Source of the DNA: Paenibacillus oralis
GTDB lineage: Bacteria; Bacillota; Bacilli; Paenibacillales; Paenibacillaceae
Length of the DNA: 64,000 nucleotides
Assembly (NCBI RefSeq): GCF_003863965.1
Contig: NZ_RRCN01000001.1
Coordinates: 5,887,071-5,951,070 of the forward strand
Direction of reading: 5' to 3'
Of this stretch, positions 1 through 6,355 are shown in pieces. The notes beneath the pieces were generated by a model, which saw only the letters and a list, made by a program, of their open reading frames with translations, was not told the DNA's origin and searched no databases. How positions within the stretch are numbered: position 1 is the first letter of the stretch; each line of letters opens with the position of its first letter. Position numbers and translations under genes: made by a program.

Positions 1-163
1 CAACATCGATATCCCACCCTTCATAAAACACTTCTCCCAAATGAATTGCTAGCCGATGAGTTATCGATCTTTCATGGGAATTATTAGAGATAATTACATG
101 GTCAAAATAGTAAAGTCTTTTTAATGCATTTTTCAGTCTATTCTCAATGAATGTTTTATTCAT
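1..163 (-). CDS. Partial cassette gene, PD-(D/E)XK-like hypothetical (N-terminus only)
   Basis: An open frame starts at an ATG at 163 and runs off the left edge. A GAGGTGA ribosome binding site lies just upstream. The 54 visible residues include an ERSITHRLA stretch followed by a WDIDV stretch. This resembles the N-terminal half of a family of small nuclease-like hypothetical proteins whose second half carries a YPDIIVHRR...EVKK core. That second half is seen separately in the remnant at 2782-3125, so the two appear to be paralogous cassette genes. The nuclease fold is inferred from the motif, and the active-site part of this copy lies outside the window. Confidence 0.55.
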   Translation of the reverse strand, partial: MNKTFIENRLKNALKRLYYFDHVIISNNSHERSITHRLAIHLGEVFYEGWDIDV

Positions 164-187
164 TTTCTCACCTCTAATTGAATTTCG

Positions 188-205
188 GCTAACGTTTTTG
201 TCGAA
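188..205 (-). repeat. attC-like site 1, half site (R' box only)
   Basis: The minus strand reads CGACAAAAACGTTAGCC between the methyltransferase stop and the next gene. This matches the right-hand core box (AACGTTAG) of the other sites but lacks the left half. It looks like a deleted or fused site at the left end of array 1. Confidence 0.5.
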
Positions 206-208
206 AAA

Positions 209-844
209 CTAACTCAACTTTACAATGATATACCTTAACGCATACTCTTTTGTTTGGTTGTCTTTGTAATATAATGTCTCTATTGTTGATCCGGTTTCAA
301 TAATATCAAACTCTATAAAATGACTCCTTAAATCCTCTTCACTAAAGAAATGTGCATATTTATTAGCCTTATATTCGTAGGTACCTTCTTCCAATGGTCT
401 GCCTATCCCATTATTTCGGTCTTCATCCGAGAAACAAGTAAAGTACATTAGTCCGGGATGGTTCAATTGCTTCATGCAATTCTGTATTAATTTATTTCGA
501 TCTTGCTGTAAGAATAGATGTAATAAATCAAAGCAATAGATTGCATCATATTTCTTGCTAACTTCTAAATCACTCAAAATAGATCCTTGAATAAAATTTG
601 TGTTCTGATCCCAATGTAAAGCAATTTGAATCGCATCATTCGATAATTCAATTCCATCCACTTGAAAAATTGAGGAAAAAGCTTTTGTGTTTCTTCCATA
701 GCCTGATCCAGGAACTAAAACGGTTTTAACATGATATTTCCTAAATATATCGAGAGCTTGGTATGCTGTGGGGCTTGGTTCACTCCCCCATATCATACCT
801 TCTTCTCGATACCTCTTCTCCCAATAATCTTCCACTTCGATCAC
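209..844 (-). CDS. Class I SAM-dependent methyltransferase
   Basis: The 211-residue protein has a VPGSGYGRN glycine-rich SAM-binding loop near residue 45 and an acidic GIEL at the end of the next strand, the hallmarks of a Rossmann methyltransferase. The opening YWEKRYREEGMIWG is typical of the small TehB/thiopurine-methyltransferase-like group. The substrate cannot be told from sequence. The start is GTG at 844, and an AAGGGTG lies almost at the start, so initiation is probably coupled to the gene that ends 7 bp upstream. The two genes seem to share one cassette of array 1. The gene is full length with no sign of decay. Confidence 0.85.
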   Translation of the reverse strand: MIEVEDYWEKRYREEGMIWGSEPSPTAYQALDIFRKYHVKTVLVPGSGYGRNTKAFSSIFQVDGIELSNDAIQIALHWDQNTNFIQGSILSDLEVSKKYDAIYCFDLLHLFLQQDRNKLIQNCMKQLNHPGLMYFTCFSDEDRNNGIGRPLEEGTYEYKANKYAHFFSEEDLRSHFIEFDIIETGSTIETLYYKDNQTKEYALRYIIVKLS

Positions 845-851
845 CCTTAAT

Positions 852-1175
852 TTATTTTTTTCGGTGTTTAAACCTAATTGTCATGTGTTCTATTATCTCT
901 CTCATATAAGGGGTTACCGAAAAACAATTCTTTAAATTATTCTCTTCTTCTAGTGCCCAATATATGATTTTATTTTTATGTATTTTATAGTCTTCAAGTA
1001 GATAATATCTGATCTTACCCCATATATCCCCCGGTGAATTTCCTTCCGATAAATAATCTTGAGAAAAAGGACCTAAGTCAGGTAGGCATAATTTAATATT
1101 AAGGTTTTCTATAGCATCTTTTGTTAAATACTTAGGACTGTTATCGGCAATTTCATCTAACGTTCTTGTATTCAC
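852..1175 (-). CDS. Hypothetical cassette protein, start inside attC-like site
   Basis: This frame of about 107 residues is not one I recognise. It is rich in Lys, Ile and Tyr with a charged C-terminus (RFKHRKK). The only in-frame starts upstream of the body of the protein lie within the repeat: a GTG at 1175 in the CGTGAATAC box, or a GTG at 1205 further inside the palindrome. The first residues are therefore translated repeat. Either the cassette is truncated at its 5' end or it uses a start supplied by the site. The methyltransferase begins 7 bp after its stop, so the two are probably co-transcribed. Confidence 0.55.
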   Translation of the reverse strand: MNTRTLDEIADNSPKYLTKDAIENLNIKLCLPDLGPFSQDYLSEGNSPGDIWGKIRYYLLEDYKIHKNKIIYWALEEENNLKNCFSVTPYMREIIEHMTIRFKHRKK

Positions 1176-1310
1176 GAACCCGAGAGACTTAAGGCGCAAA
1201 CGCACCGGGTCCCATGGACTTAGCCTCGCAGGTTACCTGCCTTACCTCACTTCTCCCATAACATCAGGCAGATCAAGGGGCTTGCCGCAGCGTAGATACG
1301 GTGTTATACG
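1156..1310 (-). repeat. attC-like site 2 (full)
   Basis: On the minus strand the site opens with CGTATAACACCGTATCTACG and closes with CGTGAATACAAGAACGTTAG. The outer TAAC/GTTA boxes pair, a short unpaired stretch follows, then the inner GTATnnACG/CGTGAATAC boxes pair. The middle contains further imperfect inverted repeats. The length is about 155 bp. It lies between the NUDIX gene and the hypothetical gene at 852. Confidence 0.7.
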
Positions 1311-1330
1311 ACTTAATTGACTTATTCAAA

Positions 1331-1803
1331 TCATTTAGCAAAATGCGCTTTTTCTTCCTGACTTGAACTGAATATGTAATCTGGGTACTTGTTTGCGATC
1401 AGTGGTATTTGGTCTTCGGTAAAGAACTTGAGATCCTTCATTTCTTCATTATCTGAGTGTAACTGTCCATCCTTGATCTTGCATTCAAATACAATAGTTA
1501 AGTATTCGACTTGGTGACCGTTACCATAAGTAAATCTTTGTTCTTCCCGCCATATACCCCTATGATTCGCTCAGGTTCAATATCAAGCCCTGTCTCTTCA
1601 GATGCTTCTCTGACCATAGCTTGAGCAGGGGTTTCTCCAATCTCAATTGCGCCAGCAATTAAGCCCCAGTTCTCTTCGTTGTGTTTTCTTCCGAAAAGGA
1701 TCTCTCCTTGTTCATTTCTAATAATGCCAGCTACACACGGCATAAAGATAAGTTGATTCCCAATTTTCTCTCGTAGGTTTTTATAATATTCTGACATCCC
1801 CAT
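1331..1803 (-). pseudogene. NUDIX hydrolase, frameshifted
   Basis: The start is the ATG at 1803, with AAGGAGG eight bases upstream. The first part contains a complete Nudix box beginning at GAIEIGETP and including REASEETG, so the catalytic motif is present. After VYGGKNKD the frame runs into a premature stop at 1498. A one-base shift near 1545-1560 restores a sensible C-terminus: FTYGNGHQVEYLTIVFECKI, later KDLKFFTEDQIP, and a stop at 1331-1333. The original protein would have been about 155-160 residues, usual for small NUDIX enzymes. It sits as a single-gene cassette between sites 2 and 3. A sequencing error in this read cannot be excluded. Confidence 0.8.
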
Positions 1804-1825
1804 ATAAAACGCCTCCTTCATCCTC

Positions 1826-1967
1826 AGTTATGTCGTATATTCACGAAACAACCCAGCCTTAGATAGCTTCTATCCAAGGCTGGGTCATTTGTTGTCTGAG
1901 CTTCTTCCATGATTATACACCTGACAACCCAAGTGTGGTAGCCTGCAACGTGAATACTGTGTTATCA
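1826..1967 (-). repeat. attC-like site 3
   Basis: On the minus strand the site begins GATAACACAGTATTCACG and ends CGTGAATATACGACATAACTG. The L boxes are intact but the right R box has drifted. The interior carries a strong CCCAGCCTT...AAGGCTGGG stem followed by the motif TTGTTGTCTGAGCTTCTTCC (plus strand). That motif recurs inside the sites at 22840, 39569 and 48642, which define a shared subtype. Confidence 0.65.
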
Positions 1968-2137
1968 AAAGTAAATACAATATTTTCTATGTCTTGAGCA
2001 ATTGGCCAATTCATATCCTGCAGCCATTCAAGCAATTCAGGTAATATGGGCTTTATTTCCTCGAGTGTTTTTGTTTTTAATTGCTCTACTCTTTCATAAT
2101 CTTGCTTATGTTTTGGAATTAATTCGCGAATATTCAC
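1913..2137 (-). CDS. DUF5071-type protein, C-terminally truncated into attC-like site
   Basis: The start is the GTG at 2137 with AGGTGA just upstream. Residues LIPKHKQDYERVEQL and later LPELLEWLQDMNWPIAQ match the N-terminal half of DUF5071 proteins, which are usually about 115-120 residues. After about 50 residues the reading frame passes directly into the repeat, so the last 20 or so residues (TVFTLQATTLGLSGV) are translated attC-like sequence. The second half of the domain is missing. Function is unknown in the family; members often occur singly as small orphan genes. Probably non-functional or altered. Confidence 0.6.
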   Translation of the reverse strand: MNIRELIPKHKQDYERVEQLKTKTLEEIKPILPELLEWLQDMNWPIAQDIENIVFTFDNTVFTLQATTLGLSGV

Positions 2138-2204
2138 ACGGATTCACCTAAATCCTTTAATGAATTTTGGGTTTTAAATTGTGCGAGTATCGAAATGCCT
2201 AGGG

Positions 2205-2573
2205 CTATAAAAAATGCTTCCTCGCAAGATCCCATTTCAAAAATAAATTAATATCTCCTATTGCGTCTAAGATAGTTCCTTTATGCTCTTTATTTTCTCT
2301 AAGTTCTCTTAATATTATGGGTTTTACTAGTCTCTTATCTAATTGTCCTTTCGTCCTTGAAATATGCGCTAGACCAAAAATAGCACTTGCTCTCACCCTC
2401 GCGTTATTATGTTGAGCAAGGTTTAGACATATGTCTTGAGCCACTTTCCAGTTGTGGTGATAAAGTCCAACTGATAAAGGCAAGTAAATAAGCTCTTCAA
2501 GTTCATTTCGTTTAAGTTTATCTTTTATTTCTTCATCAGATAAAGCTTCAATATGTTTATAAACCCGCTTCAT
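2205..2573 (-). CDS. Small HEAT-repeat-like hypothetical protein
   Basis: The 122-residue protein starts at the ATG at 2573 behind AAAGGGAG. Residues 40-80 (NWKVAQDICLNLAQHNNARVR and onward) look like one or two HEAT-type helical repeats. The rest is also predicted helical and there are no catalytic motifs. I recognise it only as a recurring type of small orphan helical protein. It ends 67 bp before the truncated DUF5071 gene and no attC-like site lies between them, so the pair appears to form a two-gene cassette. Confidence 0.65.
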   Translation of the reverse strand: MKRVYKHIEALSDEEIKDKLKRNELEELIYLPLSVGLYHHNWKVAQDICLNLAQHNNARVRASAIFGLAHISRTKGQLDKRLVKPIILRELRENKEHKGTILDAIGDINLFLKWDLARKHFL

Positions 2574-2620
2574 TGACCTGCTCCCTTTTGGGTTTGTTTA
2601 GATGCATTTGGCTGATTTCG

Positions 2621-2790
2621 TCTAACGTTCCCTTGTTCACAACGCCAAAAGGCTTATGATCACGAAATAGCCGGCTGCGTATGCGGAGCTAGTCCTAGCA
2701 GGTGTATTCGCCTGATTTTACTCCCCTGCATTTCTCATCGGCGAACCAAGGAGCCGTTAGGCTCTGCCTGTAAATATAATGTTATCCGAA
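2621..2790 (-). repeat. attC-like site 4 (full)
   Basis: On the minus strand it begins CGGATAACATTATATTTACAG and ends GTGAACAAGGGAACGTTAGA. The outer AAC/GTT boxes and weaker L boxes bracket about 120 bp of imperfect palindrome. The stop codon of the upstream remnant gene is the TAA of the first box. Confidence 0.65.
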
Positions 2791-3125
2791 GTTCAATTCC
2801 TCTTGAGTTAACCATTCATCTCTTGATATAACATTATAATCAAATTTGGGATTATTTTCTGGACCACCTATTTTAATAAAAGTAGCGTATTGTTTCTTCA
2901 GTAATATATGCTTTTAGTTTATCTATATCATATTGTTCAAGCTGCTCTGAAACATTCATCTTTTTAACTTCAACAACCAATAAATTATCGGCAGAATTTC
3001 TTCGATGAACTATAATATCTGGATAAACTGATTTACGCCCTGATATAATATCTTCATTATTATCTATTTTGCTTTTTAGTCTTAAAAATATTGGCCTTCT
3101 TCCCCAGTAGAACGAGCATTATTTG
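2782..3125 (-). pseudogene. PD-(D/E)XK-like cassette gene, 5'-truncated and frameshifted
   Basis: Reading the minus strand from about 3110 gives GRRPIFLRLKSKIDNNEDII, then SGRKSVYPDIIVHRR...NLLVVEVKK. The second part resembles a D-x(n)-ExK nuclease core (YPDIIV then EVKK). It is interrupted by a one-base shift near 2890, after which the C-terminus continues as TFIKIGGPENNP and ends EELNFG followed by TAA. The N-terminal third and any start codon are missing and have been replaced by a half attC-like site. It is a paralogue of the gene running off the left edge. Confidence 0.6.
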
Positions 3126-3160
3126 AAGAAGCTCAGACAACAAAATACGATGTTAGGTGA
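3126..3160 (-). repeat. attC-like site 5 (left half only)
   Basis: The minus strand reads CACCTAACATCGTATT followed by TTGTTGTCTGAGCTTCTTC. The CCTAAC core and an interior motif of the site-3 subtype are present. That motif has the opposite orientation to the other copies, and the right half is gone. This looks like a rearranged site that removed the start of the neighbouring gene. Confidence 0.5.
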
Positions 3161-3172
3161 TGTCCTTCGCAT

Positions 3173-3490
3173 CTATGAATCTGCTAAATATTCATGTTTA
3201 TATTCCTTATACAAGTCATTTAATTTCCGTACTATTATTTCAATTTTGTTGTAAAAATTCTCTTTATATTCTTCAACTATGTAAGCTACTCCGAATCCAT
3301 ACCACTCATAGGCATTTAAAATAAGTTGTTCGACTTCATTCATCCTACTACTAATCATTAATAAAAGTACTTGCCCCGTCAACGAATCATGCACGTATTC
3401 TGGAGTGCCATTTTTTACTAAACCAACAGGAGCTAATTCATTAATTACTCTTCTTACTAAGAAAAAATATTTCGAATATTCGCTTTTCAA
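3173..3490 (-). CDS. Small hypothetical protein, weakly DUF1871-like
   Basis: The 105-residue protein starts at the TTG at 3490 with AAGTGAT upstream. It opens YSKYFFLVRRVINELAPVGL...NGTPEY, a pattern like the I-x-EWDP-x-GL opening of DUF1871 proteins, although that assignment is tentative. The remainder is helical and charged. It is a single-gene cassette between half site 5 and short site 6, and its start lies only a few bases from the R' box of site 6. Confidence 0.6.
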   Translation of the reverse strand: MKSEYSKYFFLVRRVINELAPVGLVKNGTPEYVHDSLTGQVLLLMISSRMNEVEQLILNAYEWYGFGVAYIVEEYKENFYNKIEIIVRKLNDLYKEYKHEYLADS

Positions 3491-3495
3491 ATATC

Positions 3496-3568
3496 ACTTA
3501 ATGTTCTGGCATTCACGACGCCTCACTGGCTTGCACCGGCCCGTTGCAAGAACACGGTGTTATACGAT
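3496..3568 (-). repeat. attC-like site 6 (short)
   Basis: This is one of the shortest full sites, about 73 bp. The minus strand opens CGTATAACACCGTGTTCTTG and closes CGTGAATGCCAGAACATTAAG. The R and L boxes bracket a small hairpin (GGGCCGGTGCAAG). The short length is like that of compact mobile-integron attC sites. Confidence 0.7.
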
Positions 3569-3579
3569 AGAAATACAGA

Positions 3580-4362
3580 CTATCCTCTCTGGAATCCACC
3601 TTCCGAGTGAATGATTTGTCCCGTTACCCATTCAGCTTCTTCACTGGCAAGGAAGGAAACTAAACGGGCTGCATCTTGAGGTAATCCAACTCTTCCCATC
3701 GGAGATTTAGTCAAAATATACGCTTTGATCTCATCATTCATCCACCCCGTATCAGTTGGACCAGGATTCACCGCGTTAACAGTAATACCTTTAGATGCAA
3801 CTTCAGCGGATAATGTTAAAGTAAAGGCATCTATCGCACCTTTTGTGGATGCATACGCTATATTTCCTGCCATCGGCCCTAGCGATTGTCCCGACGTTAG
3901 ATTTATTATTCTACCTCCTTTAGAACGGTCGAAACGACGGGCAAATTCTGCACTTAATAACAGCGTTCCTTGGATATTAACCTGATAATGTTTAGTAAGG
4001 TTCTCAACGGATAAATCCTCATAACTGACATCAACGGAATAGGTCGCATTATTGATTAAAATTGAAGGCTTCCCAAGCTTTTCTTCAACGGTATTCATCA
4101 AATTCACAGGTGAATTTGAGTCTGAAAGGTCAATTTCAAGCTTCTCACAACGTACTCCGTATTTTTGTATCTTTTCTTGCAAAATACTGGGTTCATGCGA
4201 GTTCATCCCCCATGGCATTTCCAAATCATAGGAACTCCAATATGTAAAGAATACATCAACACCTTTGTTTGCGAGTTCTTTACATATCGCTGCTCCAATA
4301 CCATTGAGCCTTGACGCTCCAGTTACTATAGCTATTTTATTATTACTAGACAATTCTGACAT
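3580..4362 (-). CDS. SDR family oxidoreductase (FabG-like)
   Basis: The 260-residue protein is a classical short-chain dehydrogenase/reductase. It shows TGASRLNGIG (TGxxxGxG cofactor loop, with two extra residues), INNAT (NNAG-like), a catalytic Ser in INLTSG, YASTK (Tyr and Lys), and NPGPTDTGWM after the active site. The ending EAEWVTGQIIHSEGG is typical of FabG-like enzymes that use NAD(P)H. Substrate is unknown. The start at 4362 has AAAGGAGAG upstream. It is an intact cassette between sites 6 and 7 and is larger than most cassette genes here. Confidence 0.9.
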   Translation of the reverse strand: MSELSSNNKIAIVTGASRLNGIGAAICKELANKGVDVFFTYWSSYDLEMPWGMNSHEPSILQEKIQKYGVRCEKLEIDLSDSNSPVNLMNTVEEKLGKPSILINNATYSVDVSYEDLSVENLTKHYQVNIQGTLLLSAEFARRFDRSKGGRIINLTSGQSLGPMAGNIAYASTKGAIDAFTLTLSAEVASKGITVNAVNPGPTDTGWMNDEIKAYILTKSPMGRVGLPQDAARLVSFLASEEAEWVTGQIIHSEGGFQRG

Positions 4363-4398
4363 CTATGTAGACTCTCCTTTTTTGTTTTTCCAGTAATT

Positions 4399-4560
4399 GC
4401 GTATAACATTTATGCATTCACGAACCCTCTCCGACTTAAGGGCCGAAGAACCTGCCTCTATGCGGTTAGTCGATGCGGATGTGTCCGGCTGACTGGCTCC
4501 CTTGATACTCCTGGCAGACCGAGGGCCATAAGACCCGAAGCGTGAATGTGGTGTTATGTG
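4399..4560 (-). repeat. attC-like site 7 (full)
   Basis: The minus strand opens CACATAACACCACATTCACGC and closes CGTGAATGCATAAATGTTATAC. The outer R boxes (ATAAC/GTTAT) and inner L boxes (CATTCACG/CGTGAATG) are perfect inverted repeats. The interior is a GC-rich imperfect palindrome. A 75-codon open frame across this site (4363-4590) is an artefact of the repeat. Confidence 0.75.
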
Positions 4561-4586
4561 ATGCCAGTGCCTCCCTGAGTTTGCTT

Positions 4587-5081
4587 TCACACCGTGTTGT
4601 AGTTTTTATGATCTTGGATTGATTCATTAAAAAAAGCTATCGGTTCCTTGTAATCTATTGGTTTATGAATCATTCTGTTCAGCCACTTCATTCGTTCAAT
4701 GCCGTCTTTAAAATCATCATCAGTAAAAAACGTAACTTCCTTCATCGTTCCTAATACGCTTCTACTGTTTGTCTTTGATATAACAATTTCTGCACCAAAC
4801 TCTAAGTATGTATTGATGTGGCTTTCCTTAATCCCTTCTTGGAGTAAGTATTCCCGAAGAGTTACCATAAATTTTTCTTTCAGACGCTCTAACTGTCCTG
4901 TTCTTATTCCATCAATGATTATTGCTAATCTGGTTAGATCATTCACAAAGACGATGTGTTTTCGTTTATTTAAGTTGTAAATATTAACATGCCAACTTAA
5001 AAACGGTGGCCCATCATTGTCCTCAACTACAGTTGTCTTCATATCTTTCAATAAATCTTTAGTAAGTCTAAAAGTAATCAA
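4587..5081 (-). CDS. DUF6933-like hypothetical protein
   Basis: I place the start at the TTG at 5081, which has AAAGGA eight bases upstream and gives MITFRLTKDLL, the normal family opening. An ATG at 5114 would instead lie in the attC-like box and add translated repeat. Visible family features are the FLSWHVNIY...NKRKHIVFVNDLTR block and a C-terminal half with GAEIVISKTNSRSVLGTM. The role of the family is unknown. It is an intact single-gene cassette between sites 7 and 8. Confidence 0.65.
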   Translation of the reverse strand: MITFRLTKDLLKDMKTTVVEDNDGPPFLSWHVNIYNLNKRKHIVFVNDLTRLAIIIDGIRTGQLERLKEKFMVTLREYLLQEGIKESHINTYLEFGAEIVISKTNSRSVLGTMKEVTFFTDDDFKDGIERMKWLNRMIHKPIDYKEPIAFFNESIQDHKNYNTV

Positions 5082-5110
5082 TTTTGATTTTCCTTTCTCG
5101 CACTGGTTTC

Positions 5111-5266
5111 GCATAACGTTCTGTGCTCACGAACCCGAGAGGCCTAAGGTGTGAAGCACCGGGTTCGAGACTTAGCCTTACAGGGCGGTTCGCCTGGCCC
5201 ACTTCTCCAAAATACCTCGGGCGAACCAATGGGCGAATGCCCGAGCGTAAATGTGGTGTTATCTGA
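5111..5266 (-). repeat. attC-like site 8 (full)
   Basis: The minus strand opens CAGATAACACCACATTTACGC and closes CGTGAGCACAGAACGTTATGC. The interior has long inverted arms, including CCCGAG/CTCGGG and GGGTTCG/CGAACCC types. The length is about 155 bp. It is flanked by an intact DUF6933 cassette and a DUF4279 remnant. Confidence 0.75.
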
Positions 5267-5269
5267 TGT

Positions 5270-5410
5270 CCACGCCTTCGAAGGACTACTCTAATCATTA
5301 AATTCCAATTCAAATGGATATCGAATTCTGCATTAGTTTCGTTTGCAAAATGAATCAGTTCAGAATCCAGATATAGTGCAGGGGTGAAACCATTTTCGAT
5401 GACTATTACT
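5270..5410 (-). pseudogene. DUF4279-like remnant
   Basis: The minus strand encodes GFTPALYLDSELIHFANETN followed by AEFDIHLNWN. This resembles the conserved C-terminal block of DUF4279 proteins (LxLSxELIxFAxxxNAEIDIDLY). There is no start codon or N-terminal half, and upstream it joins a half attC-like site. It is a decayed cassette. Confidence 0.5.
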
Positions 5411-5428
5411 ACATGTTATATGATGTCA
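5409..5428 (-). repeat. attC-like site 9 (left half only)
   Basis: The minus strand reads GACATCATATAACATG. Only the R'' box is present, and the rest of the site seems to have been lost in the deletion that truncated the DUF4279 gene. The preceding remnant gene stops on the TAA of this box. Confidence 0.45.
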
Positions 5429-5522
5429 GCGCCTGCAACAAATTTTCCCGCCATGTCAGTGACTTCTTCGAATTACTTAACAATAATCCTTCAACTATTG
5501 TTTTCCGTTACTTTAATGATCA
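5417..5522 (-). pseudogene. Decayed cassette remnant
   Basis: Only a short C-terminus is readable: FEEVTDMAGKFVAGADII, followed by the TAA formed in half site 9. Upstream the frame is broken by stops. I do not recognise the family. It is counted as a cassette remnant because it lies between sites 9 and 10 and its stop codon is in the R'' box, as in other cassettes here. Confidence 0.4.
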
Positions 5523-5608
5523 AGCAACGTTGATTTCACTTCCCCGAAAACCTCCTGCAGTACAATGCCCCGACAGGGACCGCACCGTGAATACGGTGTT
5601 ATAGGATG
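5523..5608 (-). repeat. attC-like site 10
   Basis: The minus strand opens CCTATAACACCGTATTCACGG and closes GTGAAATCAACGTTGCTTG. The left half is canonical and the right half is drifted. It follows the type I toxin-antitoxin module, so it would be the attC of that cassette. Confidence 0.6.
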
Positions 5609-5696
5609 TTCCGGCCTTCCTGAGCTACTTCAAAATGACTTATTCATGTTTTTATAATTTCTTTGTTTAATCTTTTCCTAGTCCCTGTAGATATGG

Positions 5697-5823
5697 TATC
5701 ATTTGTATAAGAAAACCGAGTGCGGCGAACACTCGGCTATACAATTGGCTTGGATGGGTTATTCCCTTCTAAGTCTAGGCAATAAAAACCCACCTCTGGC
5801 GCTAACCTTTGGGTGGGTTTTTA
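5697..5823 (+). ncRNA. Putative antisense RNA antitoxin, copy 1
   Basis: An extended -10 (TGGTATCAT, -10 hexamer at 5697-5702) lies at the start of a region free of plus-strand coding. It is expected to start transcription near 5709. The RNA would contain a CCGAGTG...CACTCGG hairpin and end at the terminator at 5784-5823, giving about 115 nt. It converges with the holin-like toxin gene so that the 3' ends overlap, the layout of Bacillus type I modules such as bsrG/SR4 and txpA/ratA. Its existence as an RNA is inferred; conservation in two copies supports it. Confidence 0.65.
5784..5823. terminator. Bidirectional terminator between toxin and antitoxin, copy 1
   Basis: AAAACCCACC and GGTGGGTTTT form a perfect stem with runs of A before it and T after it. 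It can serve both the plus-strand antitoxin RNA and the minus-strand toxin mRNA. Confidence 0.8.
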
Positions 5824-5916
5824 CTTTCTCTTGTTGTTCGAGTTGATGTACGTTAAAAGTGCAAGGATAAACATTCCGAATAGAAACATGATATGCAATG
5901 CATCTTTAACCTCCAT
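5821..5916 (-). CDS. Holin-like type I toxin, copy 1 (31 aa)
   Basis: An ATG at 5916 follows a strong AAAGGAGGTGAG site and encodes 31 residues: MEVKDALHIM, then FLFGMFILALLTYI as a single membrane segment, then the basic tail NSNNKRK. This is the usual architecture of putative holin-like toxins of type I systems: a short acidic-to-neutral start, one transmembrane helix and a positive C-terminus. An extended -10 (TGGTAGAAT) about 70 bp upstream is a candidate promoter. A convergent antisense RNA shares its terminator. It is the first cassette after leader 1, and a near-identical copy lies at 51324-51419. It is too short for routine gene callers. Confidence 0.8.
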   Translation of the reverse strand: MEVKDALHIMFLFGMFILALLTYINSNNKRK

Positions 5917-6052
5917 GGTCTCACCTCCTTTCGAAGGGAAACCATGCCCACCCAAGATTCAATTGTACTTCCTTATTCTACCATAATGTCCCAACAATTG
6001 ATAGAATGTTTGTTCGCCTTTCTCTTTATACAAGCTTTTGCCGGAATTTCAT

Positions 6053-6355
6053 ATAACGTTTTTTCGACTAATTCCCCCACACCCCGAATCGAGTGAATCT
6101 CTGCATTCATAAAATCTTCCATAATGGTATATTAGACGCACTGTCCTCTAATCCTTTTCACTGATGGGGGTCTTTTTATGATACGGTCCAAGGGCTTATG
6201 CGTTTGGGGTCGCCTAAGCAACGTGAGTGTAAAACAATTCGAGTTTAGAAATGGTTAATCCTGTTTCTTCTTTAACCAAGCGTCCCGTTATCTCCTATTT
6301 GTAAAACATAATATAATTTTTATAAATGAAATACTAAGAAAAGGGTGAATTTTAA
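6053..6355 (-). other. Array leader 1 (attI-like position)
   Basis: On the minus strand this segment ends CGAAAAAACGTTATATGAAA, where the first cassette begins. The block from ATTAGAC (6136) to the ACGTTAT box is shared with leaders 2 and 3. With leader 2, similarity continues across about 220 bp more, up to a divergently oriented plus-strand gene. A short minus-strand frame starts at 6110 (MNAEIHSIRG); in this copy a one-base deletion makes it read through into the cassette. Only an R' type box is present, without a paired left half, as expected of an insertion site and not of an attC. Confidence 0.55.

Larger units (their letters stand above)
5645..6136. repeat. About 0.5 kb duplicated toxin-antitoxin and leader segment, copy 1
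   Basis: This block is nearly identical to 51146-51641. Differences are scattered single bases and one indel. It covers the antitoxin RNA, the shared terminator, the holin-like toxin, its promoter region and the array leader up to ATTAGAC. Beyond that the two copies diverge completely. Confidence 0.85.

Noticed and set aside
4363..4590. 75-codon minus-strand open frame between the SDR and DUF6933 genes
   Set aside because: It lies across attC-like site 7 and is the translation of the palindrome; no ribosome binding site and no protein-like sequence.
5068..5313. 81-codon minus-strand open frame
   Set aside because: It runs from the DUF4279 remnant through site 8; its Arg/Pro-rich sequence is a product of the repeat.
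5973..6110. 45-codon minus-strand frame starting MNAEIHSIRG in leader 1
   Set aside because: It is an extension of the 20-codon leader frame caused by a one-base deletion relative to leaders 2 and 3, and it crosses the promoter region of the toxin gene. Not treated as a gene.
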